Made by a program: the position numbers and the translations under genes
Notes under the pieces: generated by a model
What the model was told of the DNA's origin: nothing
The model's input: only the letters and a program-made list of their open reading frames with translations
Database searches by the model: none
IMG/VR virus record: IMGVR_UViG_3300015360_000216
Span: 1 to 22,268 of that record
Length of the DNA stretch: 22,268 bases
From: a virus
Strand: one strand, 5' to 3'
In this document: one piece after another, positions 7,265-15,121 of the stretch
Layout of the letters: each line of letters starts with the position of its first letter
Position numbering within the stretch: the first letter of the stretch is position 1

Positions 7265-8441
7265 TAGTCACCGTCCCTGGAATTATCTTATCTGTTGCTG
7301 TGGCCGACACATTGCCGACCGGAACGCTAGTATTAAAATCAGTCAAATCATTAGTGCCTGACGGCCCCCAAATAGCCATAATTGCCAACTTTGCCAGCCC
7401 CTTGTCGAATCCTGTGCCAATGGGCCTATCTCTTAGATATTGAGCCATTGAATCTATAATTCTTTGTGGATCGCTGGCAAATTCAGTAAAACTTGGCCCA
7501 CTTGGATTAAGAACAATTGATGCGCTCCAGTTAATAGAAAGCGCAACCGCGCTTATAGTTTCAACCTTCACGCCGCAAGCTCTAATCACCAAAACAGCAG
7601 CATCAACAAGATTTATAAGAGCTAGAGACGCCACCCCGTTAATATCAGCAACAAAAAGTCTTACTCTTGGAATCCTGAAATAAGTCCCAACATTCGTGCT
7701 TGTTGCTATATCCCACTCCCTAACCGCAATAGAATCCTCTATGGCTGTGGCCGTCTCAATGCCTGGCACGTTAAGAGCCGCAGCCTCAATAGCCGCCTTC
7801 GTAGCGCCCCGAAGTGTTTCAATCTTATTTCTAATGAACTCTCGATATTCTGCATCGGTATCTTCTTGTTCTCCGCCAGAAAATATGGCCGCGTTTGTCA
7901 CAACAACAGTAGGATCCGTTAAAGCTGTCTGTATTACTATTACTTGGCCAATCCCGACATTTCCGTCTGCCCCAGCTACAGAAGCCTGAACCGAGGCGTT
8001 TATTGTCAATCCCGTCATTGTAACATTTGAAATGGTCGCAAAACTTTGCTCTACTCCATTGGCGTTTTTCTTAGTTTTAACTATTGTTCCGGCTAAAATA
8101 GATACGTTTCCAGCTCCCGTTGTCGGCCTAGAAAAATTAGCCACCCCAACAGCCGGAGCCGCAGGAGGACGAGCAAAAGAAGTGCCGAAATGATCCGTAG
8201 CCAAAAGCTCAAGATCATCAGGCCCACCCGTCACCTCTGGCCCGTTTGAAGTAGCGAAAAAAGTCTTTGCAAACTGATCTATAATTAACTTGGTTACTTC
8301 TTGCCCGGCAGTACTAAAACCTCCGCCAAGAGAATCAAGTTTTGAACCATCTTCAAAGTCGGTTAGATCAGGGTTTCTAGCCTGAACCTCATTTTTAAAA
8401 AGATCGTATAATTCTTGCTGACTTGGTACTTGTGTTGCCAT
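7257..8441 (-). CDS. Baseplate J-like protein (gpJ / Mu gp47 / T4 gp6 family)
   Basis: A 394-residue wedge protein that builds the baseplate ring. The opening (QQELYDLFKNEVQARNPDLT, then EDGSKLDSLGG) is characteristic: a long N-terminal helix followed by a GS-D loop. The centre has RPPAAPAVGVANFSRPTTGA and VSILAGTIVKT, typical of the family beta domain, and GEQEDTDAEYREFIRNKIET followed by LRGATKAAIEAAALNVPGI, the conserved helix motif of J proteins. It follows the gp25-like gene with a TAATG overlap and precedes tail protein I, the standard order. Confidence 0.9.
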   Translation of the reverse strand: MATQVPSQQELYDLFKNEVQARNPDLTDFEDGSKLDSLGGGFSTAGQEVTKLIIDQFAKTFFATSNGPEVTGGPDDLELLATDHFGTSFARPPAAPAVGVANFSRPTTGAGNVSILAGTIVKTKKNANGVEQSFATISNVTMTGLTINASVQASVAGADGNVGIGQVIVIQTALTDPTVVVTNAAIFSGGEQEDTDAEYREFIRNKIETLRGATKAAIEAAALNVPGIETATAIEDSIAVREWDIATSTNVGTYFRIPRVRLFVADINGVASLALINLVDAAVLVIRACGVKVETISAVALSINWSASIVLNPSGPSFTEFASDPQRIIDSMAQYLRDRPIGTGFDKGLAKLAIMAIWGPSGTNDLTDFNTSVPVGNVSATATDKIIPGTVTIV

Positions 8442-8842
8442 TATTCATTCTCCAAAAAAGGCTTAAACAAAAGCTCAATTTCATCATAACCGATTGCCTT
8501 TATTCTGACAAAAATCTTAACCACTTCGGGTCTGTTATCATCTACTATTATCTTAATGCCTGTAACAGCCTCAACTCTAAAATCTTTCCGGAATTGTTCG
8601 TCTATTTCACTAGCTAATCGGCGTTGGTTATCCAAACTATTAAGAGCATTTATAAAATCCTTTAAACTAACCCCGTAGTCTGGCCTATGGACTAAGCTCC
8701 CTTTTTGAGTTATCAGACGATGGTATAATGCCATCCTTAGATTATTAAGGCCAGAAACAACGTCCAAATCGCCGTCCGCTGATTTAATTAAGTCTTTATC
8801 GTGCACCAAATCCAATAAATATGCTTCTGCTATGTTTGCCAT
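8441..8842 (-). CDS. Baseplate wedge protein, gp25/gpW-like
   Basis: A 133-residue protein matching the small gp25-like wedge family that nucleates the sheath and contacts J. It shows the pattern GDLDVVSGLNNLRMALYHRL followed by TQKGSLVHRPDYG, where the loop before PDYG is the family hallmark, and a C-terminal beta strand region (VKIFVRIKAIGYDEI). Usual family length is about 110-140 residues. It sits between the 71-residue protein and J with one-base overlaps (TAATG) on both sides. Confidence 0.88.
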   Translation of the reverse strand: MANIAEAYLLDLVHDKDLIKSADGDLDVVSGLNNLRMALYHRLITQKGSLVHRPDYGVSLKDFINALNSLDNQRRLASEIDEQFRKDFRVEAVTGIKIIVDDNRPEVVKIFVRIKAIGYDEIELLFKPFLENE

Positions 8843-9057
8843 TAGGTTATTGTCCCCGTTCCTGTAACTGGACCAGCGTTTTGAGGAGCTAATAAAGCCG
8901 TTGGGTTAACAACCGCATTTGACTTAATTTCATCAACAACAGCTTTTGCTATCGCATTGGCAAACTTTTGAAGCATAGCAGCATCATCCGGAGCACCAGA
9001 CAGGGCTATAATTTCAGTCTGAATCTTTGTCGATAGACTTGCTTGTGTTAATGCCAA
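8842..9057 (-). CDS. Small baseplate-associated protein (71 residues)
   Basis: It starts at TTG 9057, directly after the spike stop codon (TAG TTG), with CGGAG about six bases upstream. The sequence has a helix with Ala-rich character (MLQKFANAIAKAVVDEIKSN) and ends in a Gly/Thr tail (APQNAGPVTGTGTIT). Small proteins with this helix plus GPVTGxGxIT ending are common between spike and wedge genes of contractile-tail phages. Their function is unknown to me. A structural or assembly role in the spike region is inferred from position. Confidence 0.7.
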   Translation of the reverse strand: MALTQASLSTKIQTEIIALSGAPDDAAMLQKFANAIAKAVVDEIKSNAVVNPTALLAPQNAGPVTGTGTIT

Positions 9058-9669
9058 CTATTTCTCCGTCTTACTTAAATCAGACAACATCACTGCGTCA
9101 TCTACCGGACTAGATTTTATAGCCGTAAATGCAGCAGCATTATCTGGAACAGCCGTTAAATACCCAAGATTACCTATATGCTTATGCGCCGCAGTAGCGG
9201 CCAAATCTGAGCTGTATGACGCTTTAAACGTATCCCCAAGAACAAGTCGCTCATTTCCCGCCAGATCTCCTCTGACTAAATTTATCTCATTCGGGCTAGA
9301 TATAAAAGCCTTCTTATTAGGTAGCGTTTTCATAACTAAATGGCCGTTAATGGCCTGTAAAGGTATTTTATCCTCTGTGCTAGTGCATCGTCTTAATATA
9401 AAGGCTTCATCTGCTTGTCCGTCCAAATAGCCAACTATTACCAAATCATTAACGCTTGGAAACTGGAATATTCCCGCCTCTGGCCCAACAGCCTCCCATG
9501 ACATAGTGCAAATCATCTTTATTTCGTCCGGAAATATATTAACCTTGGCTTTTAGTGAAGATCTGTCAGCGGAAACGCTTAATTGCACAATTACGCCAAT
9601 TGCAAGGTGGAGCCTATCGTCCCTAAAAACCTCTCGCAACTCTTGCAGACCCAATGACTTATTTGCCAT
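9058..9669 (-). CDS. Baseplate spike / assembly protein, gpV-like
   Basis: A 203-residue protein with an N-terminal OB-fold-like domain: LAIGVIVQLSV begins it, WEAVGPEAGIFQFPSVNDL and VIVGYLDGQADEAFILRR complete it, and the latter block is a conserved gpV/Mu gp45 feature. The C-terminal part is beta-rich (INGHLVMKTL, NEINLVRGDLAGNERLVLGD), consistent with a short trimeric spike, and ends in an AHKHIGNLGYLTAVP segment often seen in these proteins. It would cap the tail tube and pierce the cell envelope. It follows the hub gene by a TAATG overlap. There is no lysozyme domain. Confidence 0.85.
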   Translation of the reverse strand: MANKSLGLQELREVFRDDRLHLAIGVIVQLSVSADRSSLKAKVNIFPDEIKMICTMSWEAVGPEAGIFQFPSVNDLVIVGYLDGQADEAFILRRCTSTEDKIPLQAINGHLVMKTLPNKKAFISSPNEINLVRGDLAGNERLVLGDTFKASYSSDLAATAAHKHIGNLGYLTAVPDNAAAFTAIKSSPVDDAVMLSDLSKTEK

Positions 9670-11198
9670 TATTTGCTCTCCACAAGATTCTGCGGAATTT
9701 CGATAAAATTTATAAATGATATATCCATATCAAAACCATTGTCCTGCGACAGCTTAAAGTTCACCGACTTAGTAAAAAAAGGCGTGTCAAATCTGGTCAA
9801 CGCCTCTGCCATAGCATCGGCTATTTGCGCCCTCTTGCCAACATATCCTCTAGACCTTAAAAAGTTCGCTATCGCCTTTCTACGGCCCTCGATGCTCTCT
9901 GGCTTCTCTTTGTCTTTCTGTCTATCCCTAGCCGCTGGCGGCAATAGCTTGTTCAGCCCTTCCATGTCGCCCTGGTCTATCCTAATTTCCAAAGGTGTTC
10001 CAACTCTAAACTTAGTAGAGTCAAAAAATCTGTCTGCTCCGCTATTAGACTCAGGGCTAAATATCTTCATTTCTCTTGTAGATAATTTTCCCTCAATCTG
10101 CTGTCTGCCAAGCTCCTCATAAATCTTTTCGCCAATTGAAACAAGGCGCTCTTTGCTTACAAGTGCAAGCGATACTTTAAAAGTAATATATGGAGCCACT
10201 TCACCGTCTGGCTCTCCAGTTGCCCCTGGCTCTGTGTTGCCTTTTCCACCAGCCTTTGCAACTGGAAGCATAACTGGCTTTCTGCTAACGCCAATTTCTT
10301 TCGACCATGCCTCTGTAGCTTCTTCAGGAATCCTTGCTATTTCTAATTTTTTTCCATCTGCGTTTAATGCTACAATTTTAATGTTAAAGCCTTTTTGCCT
10401 ACCTAACTTTCTTTCAAACTCCAATGACTTTACGTTTCTGCCATAAATAAAAACCTTAGATTTAGACCTGTCATATAAATTTCTTGGCTTTGTTATAATT
10501 AGCTTATTGAGTGATATAAAAGCTATCAAACCAGAATCATTTATAAGGCCCTGGATGATGTCCCAATAACTTCTGCTTTTTCTGCCATTCTTTGCGCCGT
10601 CCATTTCGCCTTTTCCAGCAGTTTCTCCAGCTAGAATTGGCAAATCTTTTTCGGTTAAACCCTGAAGCTCTATTTCTATTCCCTGCCTTGGATCTGCAAT
10701 ATCAAATTTTGTCGAAGGTAATTGATCCAGCAAATCCCTGATAAGTTTGTCAACTGGCTTTGTCAGAAGAATTGGCTCGCCCAGATATTCTCTGTCAATT
10801 AAAAGAGCCGTAAAATCTCTGCCCTCGATAGTAACAAGTCTGTTTTCTTCGTCTAACTGAATCCTGTCACTATCTGCGTACCCCTGAAATACAAGATTAT
10901 TTTTGCTAGGAATAATAGTATCAAGCGACCTACTACCGTCTTGCTTAAAAATAGCCTTCTTGTTCTCTATGTGAATAGAAACTCCTAGAGATCTAATAAT
11001 TCTTGGATCAAATGGCAAATTTCTATAATCAATTGTGGCGCTAAAAGTATCGGCTTCATTATAGCTATTTAAATTTACGTCAAGATCCTTAGCCACCGCA
11101 GTAAACTCGTAAGGCTTTTGAAGCCTTACAGACTTACTGCTGAAGTCCTCAAGCAGAACCCTTAAAACTATAACTCCCTGTGGGTAGTAGGCGCTCAT
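9669..11198 (-). CDS. Baseplate hub protein, late control D (gpD)-like
   Basis: A 509-residue protein of the P2 gpD/Mu gp44/T4 gp27 hub type that links tail tube and spike. Evidence: an N-terminal beta domain (YNEADTFSATIDYRNLPFDP); the central segments ENRLVTIEGRDFTALLIDRE and YWDIIQGLINDSGLIAFI, typical of gpD-like proteins; KVFIYGRNVKSLEFERKLG; and a C-terminal strand region (FDTPFFTKSVNFKLSQDNGF). A low-complexity Gly-rich insert (AGGKGNTEPGATGEPDGE) and a charged Lys/Arg region near residues 410-450 make it longer than many homologues. Neighbours are the LysM baseplate gene and the gpV-like spike, the expected order. Confidence 0.85.
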   Translation of the reverse strand: MSAYYPQGVIVLRVLLEDFSSKSVRLQKPYEFTAVAKDLDVNLNSYNEADTFSATIDYRNLPFDPRIIRSLGVSIHIENKKAIFKQDGSRSLDTIIPSKNNLVFQGYADSDRIQLDEENRLVTIEGRDFTALLIDREYLGEPILLTKPVDKLIRDLLDQLPSTKFDIADPRQGIEIELQGLTEKDLPILAGETAGKGEMDGAKNGRKSRSYWDIIQGLINDSGLIAFISLNKLIITKPRNLYDRSKSKVFIYGRNVKSLEFERKLGRQKGFNIKIVALNADGKKLEIARIPEEATEAWSKEIGVSRKPVMLPVAKAGGKGNTEPGATGEPDGEVAPYITFKVSLALVSKERLVSIGEKIYEELGRQQIEGKLSTREMKIFSPESNSGADRFFDSTKFRVGTPLEIRIDQGDMEGLNKLLPPAARDRQKDKEKPESIEGRRKAIANFLRSRGYVGKRAQIADAMAEALTRFDTPFFTKSVNFKLSQDNGFDMDISFINFIEIPQNLVESK

Positions 11199-12400
11199 TA
11201 TGCCCTCGGTATTTCGAGCACATCACCGATATTAAGATCTGTGGAGGTTAATTTATTATGATCAAAAATATTTTCCCATTTACTAGAATCATTATAGTAA
11301 ATCATAGCAATAGTTTGAAGCGTATTACCAGAAACTATTCTATGTCGGGCTATTGGAATCGTTTGAGTAATTGCCTTGAGCTGTGGAATCATAGAAGCCA
11401 TTAAAGCCATTATTGAGTTTACACCAGACAAAGAAGCCGCAGTAAATCCAGCGTTTGCATAAGATGCATTAATTCTTGTCGAATTTGCAAGACCGCCAGA
11501 AGGGGCAAGGTTGCCTATTCTTCTTTGAAACTCTGTGCATTTATTTCTGGCGTTTTTAACAAGACCAATTGCCCTTTGAACCGATCCCTTGATGCTGTCA
11601 ACTTCTCCTAAAATAGTGTCTACAAATCCAGTAACAAGATTAACCGCACTAGCCACATCTGAAATAGCTACATTAATCTGATCAGAAAATCCCTTTGGCA
11701 TAGACTCTGGAGCATTTCCAAAAGTGTTGTTCAGAATAAATGCCATGTTTCTAGCAAGCTCTTTGTTTTTGTTGTAAGGAATTGATTCAAGGCTTTCATC
11801 TCTTACTATGTAGTCCTTTGGCTGATTAAAACCCACTATCAGAAAAGTTACTTCGTACTCAATATCTGCAAGCGTGTCCATATTGAAAACTGCTTGCTGA
11901 ATAAACCCAAATCTCTGCCACTCTCCTAAAACAATTCTCACCAATAAACCTGAAACTCTAATTGCCTCGATGCTTTCTTGAATATACTGAGGATATTTTC
12001 TCAATTCTTCTTTGTCGTCGGCTGGCCCTATCTTCATTCTTTTAGATTTTAGTCTGCCCTTAATAGTTACATCGTTTTCCTGCGGGCCAATAACCTGAAC
12101 TGTCGGCTCTGAATTACCAGGATAATAATCCTTAACTATTTTCTGCTGTCCACCAAATATAAAAGGCTGATGAGGCATTGCATCTGCAAGCAAGTAAACA
12201 ATATCATTTTTTAATGGCTTACCATTTTTACCATAAGGAATAATTGTAAAACCATTTTTGAAATCATGTCTTTCGTGCGCTCCCTTAAGCTCCTCTTTAA
12301 CTATCTCTGCACTTTTGAATCTATCAAAAGGGCTTTTTAATTTCTGCGCTATTACGTCAACGCCGCCCTTAAAGCTAAAGTTACTAAGAGGATTAGCCAC
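11198..12400 (-). CDS. LysM-containing baseplate/tail-tip protein
   Basis: A 400-residue protein encoded between tape measure and hub. The start is GTG at 12400 with GGGAGG five bases upstream, overlapping the tape measure stop by eight bases. The C-terminus (about 350-399) is a LysM-like domain: RHRIVSGNTLQTIAMIYYND, then SSKWENIFDHNKL and LNIGDVLEIP. The first 220 residues have beta patterns (YEVTFLIVGFNQPKD) like other LysM baseplate proteins that cap the tube below the tape measure. A middle region (about 240-300) is helical. Comparable proteins include the gpX/gp53-type LysM tail proteins. Confidence 0.82.
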   Translation of the reverse strand: MANPLSNFSFKGGVDVIAQKLKSPFDRFKSAEIVKEELKGAHERHDFKNGFTIIPYGKNGKPLKNDIVYLLADAMPHQPFIFGGQQKIVKDYYPGNSEPTVQVIGPQENDVTIKGRLKSKRMKIGPADDKEELRKYPQYIQESIEAIRVSGLLVRIVLGEWQRFGFIQQAVFNMDTLADIEYEVTFLIVGFNQPKDYIVRDESLESIPYNKNKELARNMAFILNNTFGNAPESMPKGFSDQINVAISDVASAVNLVTGFVDTILGEVDSIKGSVQRAIGLVKNARNKCTEFQRRIGNLAPSGGLANSTRINASYANAGFTAASLSGVNSIMALMASMIPQLKAITQTIPIARHRIVSGNTLQTIAMIYYNDSSKWENIFDHNKLTSTDLNIGDVLEIPRA

Positions 12401-14207
12401 TACTGCCTCCCGTCGCTAATTTCTGCGAACTGCCGAAATTCGTGACCTTAGAGCCTGTAGAGTTCATAGCCGCCTTTAATAATTGATCTCTAATTGTAAA
12501 AGCAACTCTGTCTGGCTCCATAAGATCTTTGAAGTCGTTTTTAATTTCTACTTTGCCTATGTTGACAGTCTGACCAGAAAGACCAGTGCCGTCATCTATT
12601 TTTGATGCGATTTCAGGAAAAAGATCGGCAAGCATATCCTGAGTACCAATATCAAAAGCATCTCCAAGTGCTGAACTTTCAAGAAGCTCAGTGATAGGTT
12701 TATCCATAATTAGACTAATCATAGTACCTACTCCTTGAAGTGTCGACATAGCAAGGGCAACTGCCTTAGTTACAAAATGTAAGCTTGAAACAAACTTATC
12801 TAAAAACCAGAAAAGCATATCCATAACCGGACTAACAGCAGCGAGTCTTGCCAACTCATCAAATCCCGCAATAAACACTGCGGATATCCTGCCCATTAGA
12901 AGCCCAATCTCTGTAAATCTATTCATAAAACCAAGAAGCGTTTCTGCAAATATAATTTTTACCTTTGCAGCAACCCTGGAAAGGAATTGCAGCACACCAA
13001 TAACGAGAAGGAGGGGAACGAAAACTTTAGTTAATACAACAAAAAATCCATTTAGAAAACCAAGAAATCCTTTGGCTGGGCCAGCTAAAAATACCCCCAT
13101 CTTGCCGCCGATGACACTTTTGCTAAAAAAGTTTACAACCTTTATAAGACCAGCAAGCGCAGTACTTACAACAGGGATTTTTATACCAAGCCAAGCAAGC
13201 GCTTCACCAATCCCTACTAATGCCCCAATTTTGAAAATAAATGAGCCGGCGCTATTCAAATCACTCTTTAAAGACCTTAATTGCATAATAGTAGCGTAAA
13301 GACTTTTTAGATCTCTAGTAAACGGCTCTATAACTAATGCTAATCTTTGAACAGCAATAGCCAAATCATTTTGAATAAATTTATTAACTTTTGTTAAAAT
13401 CTGAACAATAGTTCGAGATAAAACATCACCCAACGTCTTAAGAATAGAACCTAGTCCGGTCAGTGAGTCTTTGAGAATCTGCATCTGGCCGCCTACAGAA
13501 TTTATCATTCTTTCGACAACCGCCGTATCACCAGAAAATTCCTCTAATGCAGCAGTTAATAGTTTAATTCTCTCTAAAAGAGGTAATTTTCTAAACTTCT
13601 CAGCATTATTTATGTAGCCTTGCATTGCTTTTGTGTCCTGTGTCAGTGTCATAAATAACTGATCTCCGGCATCTATGTTTCCAAGCATAGCCCTCTGCAA
13701 ATTATCTTGAGCCATAAAAGGGTCCATTCCAAGAGTCGGCGCAGCCTTTAAGAATGATCTGCCTAGATCGATTGATGTATCAATTGCCTTCGAACCACCT
13801 AATTTTGGAGCTAGAATTGGAGTCAGAACCTTAGTTATTCCAGCTAATGCCTCTGCTGGTAAACCAAACTCTCGCGCCTTCGCTATAATAGAACCCATTT
13901 TTTTATCAGCAAAATCCATTCTATCAGCAAAAGATCCAGAACCTCTACCGAGAACATTAGCCAAGGCAACTTGTGTTTGAAGAAACTTCTCGGAGCTTTG
14001 AATTGCCGTCGCGAATATGCCTAATATGCCGCCGCCACCAGTAAAACTTGCTCCGATTCCTAGTGTTAATTTTTCAAATGAGATTAGTGCTTGGTCTGCC
14101 GCATTTGATACGCCCTGAACTGCGCTCTGAAGCGCGCCAGTGTTCGCAATGGCAGATCCAGCTTCAAATCTAAACTCTGTTAGTACGGTAAAGGCCTTAT
14201 TAATCAC
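12393..14207 (-). CDS. Tail tape measure protein
   Basis: A 604-residue protein that sets tail length and is threaded through the tube. Its GTG start at 14207 has GGGAG at 14214-14218 and lies two bases after the stop of the frameshifted chaperone. It is mostly helical and Ala/Leu/Gly-rich, with a large hydrophobic middle (about residues 330-420; FLNGFFVVLTKVFVPLLLVI). Position after the chaperone pair is diagnostic. With the usual rule of about 0.15 nm per residue, the tail would be near 90 nm, which is an inference. No lytic domain is seen. Confidence 0.88.
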   Translation of the reverse strand: MINKAFTVLTEFRFEAGSAIANTGALQSAVQGVSNAADQALISFEKLTLGIGASFTGGGGILGIFATAIQSSEKFLQTQVALANVLGRGSGSFADRMDFADKKMGSIIAKAREFGLPAEALAGITKVLTPILAPKLGGSKAIDTSIDLGRSFLKAAPTLGMDPFMAQDNLQRAMLGNIDAGDQLFMTLTQDTKAMQGYINNAEKFRKLPLLERIKLLTAALEEFSGDTAVVERMINSVGGQMQILKDSLTGLGSILKTLGDVLSRTIVQILTKVNKFIQNDLAIAVQRLALVIEPFTRDLKSLYATIMQLRSLKSDLNSAGSFIFKIGALVGIGEALAWLGIKIPVVSTALAGLIKVVNFFSKSVIGGKMGVFLAGPAKGFLGFLNGFFVVLTKVFVPLLLVIGVLQFLSRVAAKVKIIFAETLLGFMNRFTEIGLLMGRISAVFIAGFDELARLAAVSPVMDMLFWFLDKFVSSLHFVTKAVALAMSTLQGVGTMISLIMDKPITELLESSALGDAFDIGTQDMLADLFPEIASKIDDGTGLSGQTVNIGKVEIKNDFKDLMEPDRVAFTIRDQLLKAAMNSTGSKVTNFGSSQKLATGGSSG

Positions 14208-14209
14208 TA

Positions 14210-14664
14210 TTAGCTCCCGCCAGACTCTCGCTCAATTATTTCTGCGAGAACTTCTGATAAAATCTTAAACTGATAAGGCTCCAGGTCTAAAACGTCTACA
14301 GGTCTAAGACTTGTATATCTGCAAATCCATGTTATATGCTTCCAGAGGTCATAATTTCTATTTCCGGTACGTTTCCCAAATCACCAACATCAGTGATCTT
14401 TCCCATTACGCCCATTAGCTGCATATATTCTTGATATGTTAATATTGCGTCCAAGTCTTCTTTTTCAACTGCCTTGATCGTTTTACCGTCAACTTCAACT
14501 AGAAGAATTTTTAATAACTCTTTTTGCATGGCTATTGCCATCGCAATTTTATTATCGTCTCCGTGACGGCCACAAGCCTTTGCTGCAAGCTCTTGATCTT
14601 TGATCTTAATTTGCCTGAGCACTATTTCTTTTTTAGATGATAATACCACCTTATAAACGTCCAT
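14210..14664 (-). CDS. Tail assembly chaperone, -1 frameshift (GT-like) fusion
   Basis: Ribosomes slipping one base back at 14371-14380 read 98 residues of the short form plus 53 new residues, ending at TAA 14210-14212 (151 residues in total). The -1 frame has a TGA immediately before the slippery site and is then open to the end. The extension contains TWICRYTSLRPVDVL and LEPYQFKILSEVLAEIIERE, resembling the T part of chaperone fusions in other phages (Trp, Cys, Tyr-Thr and helix pattern). Its stop lies two bases before the tape measure start. Frameshifted chaperone pairs are a well-established feature of tailed phages. Confidence 0.82.
14332..14664 (-). CDS. Tail assembly chaperone, short (G-like) form
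   Basis: A 110-residue protein between tube and tape measure. AAGGAG at 14673-14678 supports the ATG. It shows a mixed start (VYKVVLSSKKEIVLRQIKIK), helices in the centre and a C-terminal acidic segment. This is the place and size of the gpE/gpG-type chaperone that coats the tape measure while the tube polymerises. Most ribosomes would end at TAA 14332-14334 and give this form. A slippery site near codon 97 gives a longer form. Confidence 0.82.
   Translation of the reverse strand: MDVYKVVLSSKKEIVLRQIKIKDQELAAKACGRHGDDNKIAMAIAMQKELLKILLVEVDGKTIKAVEKEDLDAILTYQEYMQLMGVMGKITDVGDLGNVPEIEIMTSGSI
14371..14380 (-). promoter_or_regulatory. Tandem -1 ribosomal frameshift slippery sites
   Basis: The minus strand reads TTTGGGAAAC in the chaperone frame as T TTG GGA AAC. 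It contains two overlapping in-frame X XXY YYZ heptamers, TTTGGGA and GGGAAAC. The second differs from phage lambda's GGGAAAG by the last base. The -1 frame is closed by TGA just upstream and open for 53 codons downstream. I did not find a convincing downstream pseudoknot. Confidence 0.82.
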
Positions 14665-14694
14665 AACATTAACTCCTTGTTAACTATTAACTTA

Positions 14695-15120
14695 TTAAAT
14701 TGCTATTCGACCAGACGCTTGAAAATCAAGACGCTTAGTCATTTTCTCAGTCATTCCTGATTGACGCTTGCTCATTTTCCACTGAACGTCAAAATATACA
14801 TAAGAACGCATTGTGCCGTTTCCGTATTCCTCAGAACTAAGGAAAGTATAATCACTGACACCGATGCCATTTAGATTATTAGTAATAAGCGCGTCAATAA
14901 ACTCATCAACAGAAGCATCTTTTACTTCCATCTCAAGAGAACCTGACCAACCGTCTATGCTTTGGTCTCCCTCTGCGAGTGGTCGCCCAACATAGAATGT
15001 TCTTTGAAAACTTGCGTCCATACTTACATCTACCGACGTAATGTCCACAATGTTAGATAACTGACCGTTTTCAAAAATTTTGAATTGACCCTTATGACCG
15101 CGAATACTTGGATTAGCCAT
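14695..15120 (-). CDS. Tail tube protein
   Basis: A 141-residue protein directly downstream of the sheath, as in most contractile-tail phages. It is a beta-rich tube monomer: GHKGQFKIFENGQLSNIVDI opens the first strands, followed by DVSMDASFQRTFYVGR with DGWSGSLEMEV, and the end KRLDFQASGRIAI fits the family's closing strand. The tube is the inner channel for the tape measure and DNA. GGAAGGAAA upstream of the ATG is a fair ribosome site. Confidence 0.88.
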   Translation of the reverse strand: MANPSIRGHKGQFKIFENGQLSNIVDITSVDVSMDASFQRTFYVGRPLAEGDQSIDGWSGSLEMEVKDASVDEFIDALITNNLNGIGVSDYTFLSSEEYGNGTMRSYVYFDVQWKMSKRQSGMTEKMTKRLDFQASGRIAI

Positions 15121-15121
15121 T

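Noticed and set aside
9673-10122. Plus-strand open frame of 149 codons
   Set aside because: Antisense to the hub gene, which has clear gpD-like pattern and coupling to its neighbours.
14679-14691. Short inverted repeat GTTAACTATTAAC between tube and chaperone genes
   Set aside because: Only five AT-rich pairs, no T-run, too weak to call a terminator or operator.
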